From Alphaproteobacteria bacterium (lineage in GTDB: Bacteria; Pseudomonadota; Alphaproteobacteria; Reyranellales; Reyranellaceae), in NCBI GenBank assembly GCA_016869975.1, contig VGCZ01000042.1, positions 1-46,112 on the forward strand: a stretch of 46,112 nt of DNA, written 5' to 3'. Below the pieces are notes generated by a model that saw only the letters and a program-made list of their open reading frames with translations, was not told the DNA's origin and did no database searches. The translations under genes and the position numbers were made by a program. Positions 18,400 through 25,566 of this stretch are shown here, one piece after another. The number at the start of each line of letters is the position of its first letter. Within the stretch, counting starts at the first letter, position 1.

Positions 18400-18866
18400 C
18401 AGAACGGGATCGCCACCAGGGTGTCGAAGCGGCCGCCGTCGCAGACCACCACGCGCTCCCGGAAGCTCAACGCACCCGCGCCGTTAGCGGCGACGAGGTC
18501 GCGGTAGCAACCGGTGGCGAAGACGCTCATCGTGCCGTCGCGCATGATGCGCACGATCAGGAACGGCGTCTCGACGCGATGGCCGTCGCCCTCGGCGCCC
18601 ATCACGTACGGCAAGCCGACGATGTGGCGATAGCGCTGGCGCTCATAGATGTTGACCCGGCGCAGCGCTGAGACGCGGTCCTCCAGCATGGCCCGCGAAT
18701 CGGCGTACATGACGCCGGCCTCGAGGCCGCGCGCGACGTTCTCGGCGGTGGTCACCTTGTACAGGCAGGCCTCCGCGAACAGCGCCGGCCAGCGCTCGAA
18801 CTCCTCGTTGTCGAGCGCGCGCGCATAGGCCGCGTTGAGCTCGACGAGACGCGCCGTCAGATCCAT
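18399..18866 (-). CDS. tphA3: Ring-hydroxylating dioxygenase beta subunit (TphA3-like)
   Basis: The start at 18866 (MDLTARLVELNAAYA) gives 155 residues, the usual beta-subunit size. It lies four bases after the alpha-subunit stop. The NTF2-like fold is shown by DNEEFERWPALFAEACLYKV, ADSRAMLEDRVSALRRVNIY, ERQRYRHIVG and PFLIVRIMRDG. This sequence resembles TphA3 of terephthalate 1,2-dioxygenase along its whole length, as judged from memory. Beta subunits have no metal centre and stabilise the oxygenase hexamer. Upstream in-frame codons lack conservation and are not part of the gene. Confidence 0.85.
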   Translation of the reverse strand: MDLTARLVELNAAYARALDNEEFERWPALFAEACLYKVTTAENVARGLEAGVMYADSRAMLEDRVSALRRVNIYERQRYRHIVGLPYVMGAEGDGHRVETPFLIVRIMRDGTMSVFATGCYRDLVAANGAGALSFRERVVVCDGGRFDTLVAIPF

Positions 18867-18870
18867 CGGC

Positions 18871-20142
18871 TCAGTAGCCCATCGTGCGGCGATAGGCCTT
18901 CCAGAAGCCGCGGACCGAGGCCTCGGTGGCGCGCGTCGCCTGGCTCTCCGCCTCGCGCCCACCCATCTCGACCACGGAGACCTTCTCGCCTGCCGCGGCG
19001 ATGCCGCGCTGCACGAAGCCGCCGACGCAGCCATCCTCCATCGACACATAGCCGGCGGGGCCGACGAGATTCTGCTGCTTCAACCGACGCCGGTTCATCT
19101 CAGGCGTGTCGTCCTCGAAGCCGAAATAGGTCCACAGCAGGTCCATGCCACCGGTGCCGCGCGGCACGACCTGGCGCACGGCGAGGCAGTTGTGCACCTG
19201 CTGCAAGATCAGCGTTGGGAAGACCGAGAGGATCTGCAGCTGGATGTTGTCGCCGAACTCGGCCACTGGATCGAGCAGCGACGGATCGGCCAGCGTGTAG
19301 TCGTCGCGCTCCGTGCGGATGCCCTGGGCGCGATAGGCGCCGCCATCGGCCACGTCGTCGCCGCCGATCGTGTAGCTGGCGTGATGGCCGCCATCCGGGC
19401 TCACCAGCACGCCGCCACCCTGCGTCAGGCGCGTGATGCGGAAGGTGGCGAAGAAGGTGTGCAGCAGGCTGGCGTGGTAGGTGTCCTTGACGTTCTCGAC
19501 ATAGAGCTTCCAGTTGTTGGGCAGCGGCTGGTTGAAGCGGCCCATCACCCGCAGCGGCCTCTTCAGCACGCGGCGCACGCGGCCCAGCACGTCGGCGCCG
19601 AGATACTCCTCGATCGGCGGCGTGTCCGGCGAGAGCGTCGCGAAGACCAGGCCACAGAGCCGCGCCACCCTGAGCTTGCGCGGGCTGTGCGTCTCGCGCT
19701 GGAAATCGCGCGGCATGCCGCCGACGCCCGCGATGCCACGCTCGAAGGCGATGCCCTTGAGGTTGCCGGCGAGGTCGTAGCTCCAGGAGTGGTAGATGCA
19801 TTTGAAGTTGTGCTCGACGTTGCCGCCATCGTCGAAGGCGATCAGCGCGCCGCGATGGGCACAGCGATTCTCAAAGCAGTTGACCCCGCCATCGGGCGTG
19901 CGCACGACGATCACCGGCATGGCGCCGATATGGTTGGTGCGGTAGTCGCCGGCCTTGGGGATGTCGGCCTCGAGGCAGACGAAATTCCAGGTCGGCCCCT
20001 CGAAGATGCGTCGCTGCTCGCGTTGGTAGTTAGCTTCGTCCTGATAGACCCAGTACGGCACCCGCGCGACCGAGTCTTCCGGCCACGCGCCGTGCGGCAT
20101 CGCCGACTCTTCCCGCTCGATCACATCCTGCCGGATGTCCAT
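18871..20142 (-). CDS. tphA2: Rieske ring-hydroxylating dioxygenase alpha subunit (TphA2-like)
   Basis: The 423-residue protein carries the Rieske [2Fe-2S] ligands Cys94 and His96 (CAHRGALIAFDD) and Cys115 and His118 (CIYHSWSYD). The mononuclear iron ligands are His223 and His228 with the bridging Asp220 (ENVKDTYHASLLH) and Asp370 (VSMEDGCVGGF). Stretches such as PLPNNWKLY, LQILSVFPT and the end ASVRGFWKAYRRTMGY match terephthalate dioxygenase TphA2 closely. The start at 20142 has GGGAGG six bases upstream. It is the first gene of a run with the beta subunit and the PdxA-like dehydrogenase. The NAD(P)H reductase (TphA1 type) needed for electron supply is not in the window. Phthalate-like acids are the likely substrates. 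Confidence 0.87.
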   Translation of the reverse strand: MDIRQDVIEREESAMPHGAWPEDSVARVPYWVYQDEANYQREQRRIFEGPTWNFVCLEADIPKAGDYRTNHIGAMPVIVVRTPDGGVNCFENRCAHRGALIAFDDGGNVEHNFKCIYHSWSYDLAGNLKGIAFERGIAGVGGMPRDFQRETHSPRKLRVARLCGLVFATLSPDTPPIEEYLGADVLGRVRRVLKRPLRVMGRFNQPLPNNWKLYVENVKDTYHASLLHTFFATFRITRLTQGGGVLVSPDGGHHASYTIGGDDVADGGAYRAQGIRTERDDYTLADPSLLDPVAEFGDNIQLQILSVFPTLILQQVHNCLAVRQVVPRGTGGMDLLWTYFGFEDDTPEMNRRRLKQQNLVGPAGYVSMEDGCVGGFVQRGIAAAGEKVSVVEMGGREAESQATRATEASVRGFWKAYRRTMGY

Positions 20143-20273
20143 GGCGAACCTCCCTCGGTTCTTCGAGGGGACGTTGGCCTATCCATCCACAGCGCGCCAG
20201 AGGTTCGTGCCCAGCACGGCGATGCGCCCGCTACCGGTGGCGCGCCGACTGGCGGGGTCGGGCCGGCGCATCT

Positions 20274-20310
20274 GAAGCGCGCGCTTCATAGCGCCAGCGC
20301 GCGATGGCGC
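20274..20310 (-). terminator. GC-rich hairpins downstream of trmB
   Basis: Directly after the trmB stop (in its direction) lies GCGCCA/TGGCGC with an 8-base loop (20291-20310), and then a perfect 14-base palindrome GAAGCGCGCGCTTC (20274-20287). These could stall or end the trmB transcript before the dioxygenase genes. There is no T-tract, so intrinsic termination is uncertain. Confidence 0.3.
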
Positions 20311-21027
20311 CTACCGCCGGCGCAGCCGCAGAAACGTCGGCGTATGGCCGGCTAGCATCTTGCGTTCGTAGCGCGTCGGCGGCCAGTCGTCGGGCCGCGT
20401 GCGCCAGTCGCTCGGCCGCTCTGCGAGCCACTCGAACGCAGGGTGCAAGCAAGCGTGCTCGACCATCCACGGCAGGTAGCTGGGATCGTCGGTCGCCAGC
20501 CGCAGCTCGGCGCCCGGCGCCATCAACGTCGCCAGCCGGTCGAGATTCTCGCGGCAGACGAATCGGCGCTTGTGATGGCGCGCCTTGGGCCAGGGATCGG
20601 GGAACAGGATGAAGGCGCGCGTCAGCGAGGCGGGCGCCAGCGCGGCCATGACGAAGCGCGCGTCGTTGTCGTGGATGCGCACGTTGTCGACGCCCAGCCG
20701 CTCGAGATGCGCCAGCGCCTTGGCGACGCCGTTGATGTAGGGCTCGCAGCCGATCAGCCCGACGTCACGGTTGTGCTCGGCCTGCCAGGCCAGATGCTCG
20801 CCGGCGCCGAAGCCGATTTCGAGCCAGGTGCCGCCGGGCATGGCGCGGCCGAACAGAGCGGCGAGATCGAGCGGGCTCTTGTGGTCGGCGGGATCGAGGC
20901 TATGCGTCACCGGCACGCGCAGGCGCGGCAGAAGATCGTCGAGCAGCGCCTGCTGGTGGGTGCGCAGCTTCTTGCCCTGGCGGCGGCCGTAGAGGGTGCG
21001 GACATGCGGTGCGGAGTCGGGAACCAT
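20311..21027 (-). CDS. trmB: tRNA (guanine-N7-)-methyltransferase
   Basis: TrmB methylates G46 of tRNAs using SAM. The motif LYGRRQGKKL near the N-terminus, the SAM site WLEIGFGAGEHLAWQA, the adjacent GCEPYINGV, and the diagnostic LFPDPWPKARHHKRRF are all present. So is the basic C-terminal TRYERKMLAGH. The ATG at 21027 (MVPDSAPHVRTL) gives 238 residues; one at 21063 adds 12. In alphaproteobacteria trmB usually lies just after metK, which here is some 17 kb away, although lnt and the Xre gene remain close. Confidence 0.95.
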   Translation of the reverse strand: MVPDSAPHVRTLYGRRQGKKLRTHQQALLDDLLPRLRVPVTHSLDPADHKSPLDLAALFGRAMPGGTWLEIGFGAGEHLAWQAEHNRDVGLIGCEPYINGVAKALAHLERLGVDNVRIHDNDARFVMAALAPASLTRAFILFPDPWPKARHHKRRFVCRENLDRLATLMAPGAELRLATDDPSYLPWMVEHACLHPAFEWLAERPSDWRTRPDDWPPTRYERKMLAGHTPTFLRLRRR

Positions 21028-21078
21028 GGCCGGCGCGACATAGGCCGCGCGGTCGCCCGCCACAAGCGGGATCGGCGA

Positions 21079-21228
21079 TCAGGCGAAATAGTGCGTCGCG
21101 GCGACGCCCAGGGCGCCGATGGCCAGCACGCCGGCCATGACGTTGATCGCGCGGTTGACCGGATCATAGCCGTGGCGGATGAAATAGGCCTGCGCCCATT
21201 CCGCGAACCACTCCCTGATCAACGTCAT
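21079..21228 (-). CDS. Small membrane protein, 49 residues
   Basis: Reading from the ATG at 21228 gives MTLIREWFAEWAQAYF and a basic amphipathic stretch, then one membrane segment (INVMAGVLAIGALGVAATHYF). A GGAG lies nine bases upstream. The frame is also open from 21312, but those codons overlap a good promoter and are AT-rich, so the shorter form is preferred. A single C-terminal helix suggests an inner-membrane peptide of unknown role. It lies between trmB and lnt. Family is not recognised. Confidence 0.5.
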   Translation of the reverse strand: MTLIREWFAEWAQAYFIRHGYDPVNRAINVMAGVLAIGALGVAATHYFA

Positions 21229-21272
21229 CGGTTCTGACTCCGCCTCATCCAACAAGGCTTCATATGCAGAGC

Positions 21273-21300
21273 AGTATAGCAAACTTCTTTCTTGCTGCAA
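21273..21300 (-). promoter_or_regulatory. Candidate sigma-70 promoter for the small membrane protein
   Basis: On the minus strand TTGCAG (21300-21295) and TATACT (21278-21273) are separated by 16 bases, close to the housekeeping consensus. The segment is one of the AT-rich islands of the window. It points towards the small ORF starting at 21228. Confidence 0.45.
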
Positions 21301-21353
21301 TGAAAGCGTCATAACTTACTGAATCTACAAGGAGTTTACTGGCAGATGCACCG

Positions 21354-22976
21354 ATGAATCATGTCTCGTCGTGGGCTCGCTGGCTGGGCGCCCGGACCGG
21401 CTGGCGGCGTATCGCCCTCGCCATGGCTTTCGGTGCGGGGGCCGGCTTCGCCATGCCGCCGTGGCACGCCCTGCCACTGATGCCGGTGGGCCTGGTCGCG
21501 CTGATCTGGCTGCTCGATGACGATGTCGCGGGCGCACGGCGGCGGCGGGCCTTCTTCGACGGGTTCTTCTGGGCCCTGGGTCATTTCTCGGTCGGCTGCT
21601 ACTGGATCATCGAGGCGTTCTTCGTGCCGCCGGCGATCTTCGCTCCGCTGGGGCCGCCCATTGTGCTGGGCCTGGCGGCGCTCTTGTCGCTGTTCGTCGG
21701 CGCCGCCTCGGCGCTCTATGTCGTCGTCCGGCAGAAGATGCCGGGCCGCTGGGCCGGCTGGCGGCGCGTGGCGCTGTTCGCGCTCTTGTGGGTAGTGGCC
21801 GAGTGGGCCCGCGGCCACGTCATGACCGGCTTCCCGTGGAACCCCGCCGGGCATGTCTGGGCCTTCAGCGCGCCGGCGCTGCAGCCGGCCGCCTGGGTCG
21901 GCGTCTACGGCCTGTCGCTGCTCACCGTCCTGATCCTGGCAATGCCGGCGACCCTGGCCGATGCGCGGGCACGACCTTGGCTCCCCAGCGTCATCGTCGC
22001 GTCGCTGGCGCTGGCGATCGGGACGATCGGCGGCCTGTCGCTGGAAGCCCGGATGGCGGCGGCGAACGCGCGCACCACGCCGGTCGAGGCGCGGCCGCTG
22101 CTGCGCCTTGTGCAGCCCAACATCCCGCAGGGCGAGAAGTGGCGCGCCGAGCGACGCGCCGAGCATGTCGGCAAGCTGATGCGGCTGAGCACGGCCGGGC
22201 GACCGGCGGAGGTGGCGCATGTGATCTGGCCGGAGACCGCCACCGCCTTCCTGCTGGCGCAGTCGCCGACCTATCTCGAGGCCTTCCGGCCGCTGGTGCC
22301 CAAGGGCGGCTATCTGCTGGCCGGCGCGCCGCGCGGGCCGATGACGCCGGCGGAGGAGCGGCGCGCGGCGGCGCTGACCGGCGGCATCCCGATCTGGAAC
22401 AGCCTGCACGCCATCGACGAGATGGGCGTGATCCGCGCCACCTACGACAAGATCCATCTCGTGCCGCTGGGCGAGTACCTGCCGCTGCGCGACATCATCC
22501 CGCTCAGCGATACGATCGGCCGCGGCTCCTTCGAGTTCGGCGAGACGCGCCAGCCGATGCGCCTGCCCGGCCTGCCGTCCTTTGCAGTGGCGATCTGCTA
22601 CGAGGCGATCTTCCCCGCCGCCATCGTGCCCAGCCCGCGGCCGGCCTGGATCCTCAACGTCACCAACGATTCCTGGTTCGGCACCTCGAGCGGCCCCTAC
22701 CAGCACATGGTCAGCGCCCGCCTGCGCGCGGTCGAGGAAGGCCTGCCGATGATCCGTGTCGCCAATACCGGCATCAGCGCGGTGATCGACGGCGGCGGCC
22801 GCGTGCTCGGCCAGCTCGGCATGAACGTCGAGGGCGTGATCGACGCGCGCCTGCCGCCGTACCTGTCGCCGACCCTCTACGGCAGCTATGGCGACGTCAC
22901 CTTGCTGGTGCTGATGGCCTTGGTCGGGATGTCGGCTTTTTTGCGACGTTTTCGAAAACCGGAAACCGTGCGGTGA
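21354..22976 (+). CDS. lnt: Apolipoprotein N-acyltransferase
   Basis: Lnt adds the third acyl chain to lipoproteins in the inner membrane. The N-terminal half has about eight hydrophobic segments (for example ALAMAFGAGAGFAM), and the C-terminal part is a nitrilase-like domain. The catalytic triad reads Glu294 (IWPETATAF), Lys366 (YDKIHLVPLGEYLP) and Cys415 (AICYEAIFP), as in characterised members. The length of 540 residues is normal. The AAGGAG at 21329 lies too far from the ATG at 21354. It is well placed for the ATG at 21346, which opens a three-codon frame (M-H-R-stop) whose TGA overlaps the lnt start. The Xre regulator follows on the same strand, an order conserved in alphaproteobacteria. 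Confidence 0.95.
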   Translation: MNHVSSWARWLGARTGWRRIALAMAFGAGAGFAMPPWHALPLMPVGLVALIWLLDDDVAGARRRRAFFDGFFWALGHFSVGCYWIIEAFFVPPAIFAPLGPPIVLGLAALLSLFVGAASALYVVVRQKMPGRWAGWRRVALFALLWVVAEWARGHVMTGFPWNPAGHVWAFSAPALQPAAWVGVYGLSLLTVLILAMPATLADARARPWLPSVIVASLALAIGTIGGLSLEARMAAANARTTPVEARPLLRLVQPNIPQGEKWRAERRAEHVGKLMRLSTAGRPAEVAHVIWPETATAFLLAQSPTYLEAFRPLVPKGGYLLAGAPRGPMTPAEERRAAALTGGIPIWNSLHAIDEMGVIRATYDKIHLVPLGEYLPLRDIIPLSDTIGRGSFEFGETRQPMRLPGLPSFAVAICYEAIFPAAIVPSPRPAWILNVTNDSWFGTSSGPYQHMVSARLRAVEEGLPMIRVANTGISAVIDGGGRVLGQLGMNVEGVIDARLPPYLSPTLYGSYGDVTLLVLMALVGMSAFLRRFRKPETVR

Positions 22977-23029
22977 CGATGCCCGTTTCGCGCTAGGCGC
23001 GATTGCGCTCTGACTGCGGCAACCTGACG

Positions 23030-23101
23030 TATAATAAGGTCTTAACTTTAGAACCAATTAACGATATATTAACGACAGATTAACGGTTCGGGTTGGGATT
23101 C
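23030..23101 (+). promoter_or_regulatory. Candidate CtrA boxes and promoter upstream of the Xre regulator
   Basis: TTAA occurs at 23058, 23069 and 23080, so there are two overlapping TTAA-N7-TTAA sites, the CtrA full-site consensus; each is followed by C. A fourth TTAA at 23042 is off register. A TATAAT lies at 23030-23035, and GATTC, a GANTC methylation site, at 23097-23101. The AT-rich block stands out in this GC-rich genome. Binding itself is inferred. Confidence 0.6.
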
Positions 23102-23217
23102 CGAGCATTCAACCGGGGGTCGGGGACGTGCAGGGCGGTCCGCCGCGCACGGGTTTGGCATCGAGCGCAGGACAGCGTCCCGCGCGCGACGTCGTCGCAA
23201 CAAGGAGCGAAGCGACC

Positions 23218-23667
23218 ATGGCAGGTCACCCCGTCGACGTTCATGTCGGCATGCGCGTGCGGCAGCGCCGGACGCTGCTGGGCATGAGCCAGGAAAAGCT
23301 CGGCGAGGCCGTCGGCCTCACCTTCCAGCAGATCCAGAAATACGAGCGCGGCGCAAACCGCATCGGCTCGAGCCGGCTCTACGAGTTCAGCAAGGTGCTC
23401 GACGTGCCGGTGTCGTACTTCTTCGACGAGATGCCGGTGAACGTGCTGGTTGGCCGCGGCGGCCGGGGCCGCAAGGGCGGTCTGGGCGAGGAAGGCACGC
23501 CGTTCGAGGACGAGAAGGATCCGCTCGCCAAGCGCGAGACGCTCGAGCTCGTGCGCGCCTACTACAAGATCGACGAGGACAAGGTGCGCAAGCGCATCTT
23601 CGAGATGGTCAAGGCGGTCGGCGCCGCGTCCAAGGCGCACAAGCTGGCGGCCGGCAAGCGGCGCTGA
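23218..23667 (+). CDS. Xre-family regulator of the PraR/PhrR type
   Basis: The ATG at 23218 is preceded by AAGGAG with a 10-base gap and gives 149 residues. The helix-turn-helix runs from DVHVGMRVRQRRTLLGMSQE through GEAVGLTFQQIQKYERGANR to FSKVLDVPVSYFFDE, a sequence almost fixed in alphaproteobacteria. The C-terminal region has charged helices (VRKRIFEMVKAVGAAS). Homologues include PraR of Rhizobium and PhrR of Sinorhizobium, repressors of attachment, biofilm or stress genes. The open frame upstream of 23218 is the leader, not protein. It follows lnt and lies downstream of candidate CtrA boxes, so cell-cycle control is plausible. Confidence 0.88.
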   Translation: MAGHPVDVHVGMRVRQRRTLLGMSQEKLGEAVGLTFQQIQKYERGANRIGSSRLYEFSKVLDVPVSYFFDEMPVNVLVGRGGRGRKGGLGEEGTPFEDEKDPLAKRETLELVRAYYKIDEDKVRKRIFEMVKAVGAASKAHKLAAGKRR

Positions 23668-23669
23668 GT

Positions 23670-24056
23670 CTATGCGCCGGCTTCGGCCGGCCTGACATAG
23701 ACGTCCTTCACCGCCAACCTGCCGTCGCGGAAGGTGTAGCGCTCGACGCCGACCGACGCGAAGGGCTTGCCGGTGGCCTTGTCGGTGCCGGTCATCTTGA
23801 ACGTCATGAACGAGGCGTCCGGCGCGTGGTGATAGACCACGTCGGCGAAGCGGACGTTTTCGACCTGGTCTTTGCGCTCGACAAAGAACGCCGCGACCTT
23901 CTCGCGCGTGTCGAGCGTGCGCAAGCCACCGTTGGCCAGCAACGTCCAGGTGAAGTCCGGCGTCACCACGTCGTACATCGCGTCCATGTCCTGCTTGAAG
24001 AAGGCGCGACCGAAGGCGCGGAAGATCGCGTCGCGTTGCTCGGCGTTGGGTGTCAT
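23670..24056 (-). CDS. SnoaL-like/NTF2-fold protein
   Basis: The 128-residue protein starts MTPNAEQRDAIFRAFG and shows the SnoaL pattern: FFKQDMDAMYDVVTPDFTW, then REKVAAFFVERKDQVEN and the last strands RYTFRDGRLAVKDVYV. Such proteins are small isomerase-like enzymes or orphan NTF2 folds. It begins 23 bases after the creatininase-family gene, so the two are probably co-transcribed. Its C-terminal codons contain a hairpin facing the convergent Xre gene. Reaction unknown. Confidence 0.8.
   Translation of the reverse strand: MTPNAEQRDAIFRAFGRAFFKQDMDAMYDVVTPDFTWTLLANGGLRTLDTREKVAAFFVERKDQVENVRFADVVYHHAPDASFMTFKMTGTDKATGKPFASVGVERYTFRDGRLAVKDVYVRPAEAGA
23676..23691. terminator. GCCGGC-TTCG-GCCGGC hairpin between convergent genes
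   Basis: A perfect 6-bp stem with a TTCG tetraloop lies 8 bases after the Xre stop and within the last codons of the convergent SnoaL-like gene. UUCG loops are very stable. There is no T-tract, so it may act as an mRNA 3'-end barrier rather than as a strict terminator. Confidence 0.35.
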
Positions 24057-24079
24057 GCGGATTTCCTCCTTGGCTCGGC

Positions 24080-24823
24080 TCAACTCGCGGTGAAGGCGAG
24101 ATAGTCCTTGGCGACTTCCTCGACGGCGGTCTCGTAGATGCGCTTGCCGTGCGCCGCCGTCGACAGATTGGGGTTCGAGCCGATGCGCCCGTCGGGGAAG
24201 TTGCGGCGATAATCCTCGGCGTCGGCGAAGCTCCCGTTGGGCGCCACCTCGGGCGACATCGGTACCTTCTTCTCGGTGTGCGGGAACATGTGGAAGGTCA
24301 GCGACACCTCGCTCGGCGTCGCGTGGCTGCCCTCGGCGCCGCCATAGAGCTCCTTCGACAGCGCGCGGATGCCCGGCCCTTCCCACCAGTTGCGCAGCTT
24401 GCACTTCACCGAGGGCGTGTTGCCGCCGCGCACCAGCGAGCGCTCGGCGTAGATCTCGGAGAACGCCGCCGTCACCGTGGCGATGTTGCCGCCATGGCCG
24501 TTGACGAAGAAGAAGCGCGTGAAGCCGTGGCGCATCAACGACTGGATGTTGTCGCGCACCACGGCGATCAGGGTCGAGGGCCGGAGCGTCATCGAGCCCG
24601 GGAAGTCGAGATGGTGCTGCGCCATGCCGACCGAGATGGTCGGCGCCACCAGCGCGCCGAGCTTCTCGCCGACGCCCTGGGCGACGAACTCCGCCGTCAG
24701 CGCATCGGTGCCGACCAAGCCATTGGGCCCGTGCTGCTCAGTCGAGCCGATCGGGATGATGATGCCGGTGCTCTTCTTGAGGTACGCCTCGACATCGTGC
24801 CAGGTCACCAATTGCAGCCGCAT
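24080..24823 (-). CDS. Creatininase-family amidohydrolase
   Basis: The start at 24823 (MRLQLVTWHDV) gives 247 residues; ATG at 24832 is an alternative. The di-metal ligands of the creatininase family are present: Glu29 and His31 (GSTEQHGPNG), Asp40 (GTDAL), His110 (FVNGHGGN) and Glu164 (GGAEGSHA, with His167). Members hydrolyse creatinine or cyclic amides, or act on formamide-like pathway intermediates such as FAPy in riboflavin or mycofactocin routes. The substrate cannot be fixed. No leader peptide is present, so it is cytoplasmic. Confidence 0.88.
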   Translation of the reverse strand: MRLQLVTWHDVEAYLKKSTGIIIPIGSTEQHGPNGLVGTDALTAEFVAQGVGEKLGALVAPTISVGMAQHHLDFPGSMTLRPSTLIAVVRDNIQSLMRHGFTRFFFVNGHGGNIATVTAAFSEIYAERSLVRGGNTPSVKCKLRNWWEGPGIRALSKELYGGAEGSHATPSEVSLTFHMFPHTEKKVPMSPEVAPNGSFADAEDYRRNFPDGRIGSNPNLSTAAHGKRIYETAVEEVAKDYLAFTAS

Positions 24824-25135
24824 CGCCCTCATCCTGTCTCGAACGCCGGCGGAGCATGGCGGTGGCGCGAGCGGACCGCAAGCGAGGGGATGCCACCACC
24901 AGATATGGTAGGTCGAATGGCCAAAATCACCAAATCTCAACCATTAGTTCTCGATTGGTCCACAACAAGCTGAATCTATTTGTGAATCGCGCACTGATAG
25001 TCACCGCCCGCCGACCGCCGGCCGCCTCAGAATGCCCATAAGCGTTTGAATCATAAGCCAGAATTTATTCACGCCCGAGTCGCGCCGAGACCGCGCAAAA
25101 TTGGCTTCATAAGGTTGGGGAACTTTATACGCACC
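24824..25135. other. Intergenic region, AT-enriched in its middle
   Basis: No gene of usual size is supported here. The stretch 24915-24990 is unusually AT-rich for the window and could hold a promoter of the creatininase gene on the minus strand. An open frame from 25046 on the plus strand reads through the candidate promoter at 25101-25129 and is not trusted before 25136. Confidence 0.4.
25101..25129 (+). promoter_or_regulatory. Candidate promoter of a leaderless small gene
   Basis: TTGGCT at 25101-25106 and TTTATA at 25124-25129 are 17 bases apart. The A of an ATG at 25136 lies seven bases past the second box, where transcription would begin, so the mRNA may have no 5' leader. Confidence 0.4.
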
Positions 25136-25231
25136 ATGAACGCCATCAGGGATTTCTGGCACGACCTCGCGTGGGACGTCCGTTGCGCCCTGCGCGATAT
25201 CGGTGCGCGACTGAGCGCCACCTTCCGCTGA
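25136..25231 (+). CDS. Small ORF, 31 residues, possibly leaderless
   Basis: The peptide MNAIRDFWHDLAWDVRCALR plus a short basic tail is an amphipathic helix rich in Trp, Asp and Arg. There is no ribosome site, but the start fits a leaderless transcript from the promoter at 25101-25129. The stop lies seven bases before another small ORF (25239), and a strong terminator follows that ORF. It could also be extended to an ATG at 25046. Function unknown. Confidence 0.4.
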   Translation: MNAIRDFWHDLAWDVRCALRDIGARLSATFR

Positions 25232-25238
25232 CGCGGCT

Positions 25239-25424
25239 ATGAGCGCGTCCGACGTCGCGGCTGGCGCCCAATCGGCGCATTCCATCTCGGACGCCCCGAC
25301 GGGTCGACGGCGGCGGCGTACCCCTGGTCGGTGGGTGGCGCAGGCCGTGCGCGATTTCGCCGGCACGGGCGTGTTCCTGGCGATGCTGATCACCTGCGTC
25401 GGGTTGGTCGCTCTCTCCCGTTAA
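25239..25424 (+). CDS. Small single-span membrane protein, 61 residues
   Basis: A polar, Arg-rich N-terminus (GRRRRRTPGRW) is followed by one membrane helix (GTGVFLAMLITCVGLVALS) at the C-terminus. The positive-inside rule predicts a cytoplasmic N-terminus. The ORF lies seven bases after another small ORF and ends 14 bases before a clear intrinsic terminator, which supports its being expressed. The ribosome site is weak. No family recognised. Confidence 0.45.
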   Translation: MSASDVAAGAQSAHSISDAPTGRRRRRTPGRWVAQAVRDFAGTGVFLAMLITCVGLVALSR

Positions 25425-25438
25425 GGCAAGCTGGTCAG

Positions 25439-25466
25439 CCACGCGCCAGCGTGGTAATTTTCTTTC
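25439..25466 (+). terminator. Rho-independent terminator
   Basis: A perfect stem CCACGC/GCGTGG with loop GCCA (25439-25454) is followed by TAATTTTCTTTC, a T-rich tail on the plus strand. This is the most typical intrinsic terminator in the window and ends the two small ORFs at 25136-25424. Confidence 0.75.
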
Positions 25467-25504
25467 ATGTTCGGGATGACTCTCCCCAGGCAGCGAATTA
25501 GCCA

Positions 25505-25527
25505 CCCGGCCCTTGTCGAGGGCCGGG
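25505..25527 (+). promoter_or_regulatory. Hairpin in the 5' region of the ACT-domain gene
   Basis: CCCGGCCC and GGGCCGGG form a perfect 8-bp stem with a 7-base loop, 40 bases before the start of the ACT-domain gene. There is no T-tract. It could be a leader structure affecting expression of the gene, or a barrier to read-through from upstream. Confidence 0.35.
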
Positions 25528-25566
25528 CCGCGATGATGTTCGCTTTTGCCGCCAGGAGTTCCCGCC

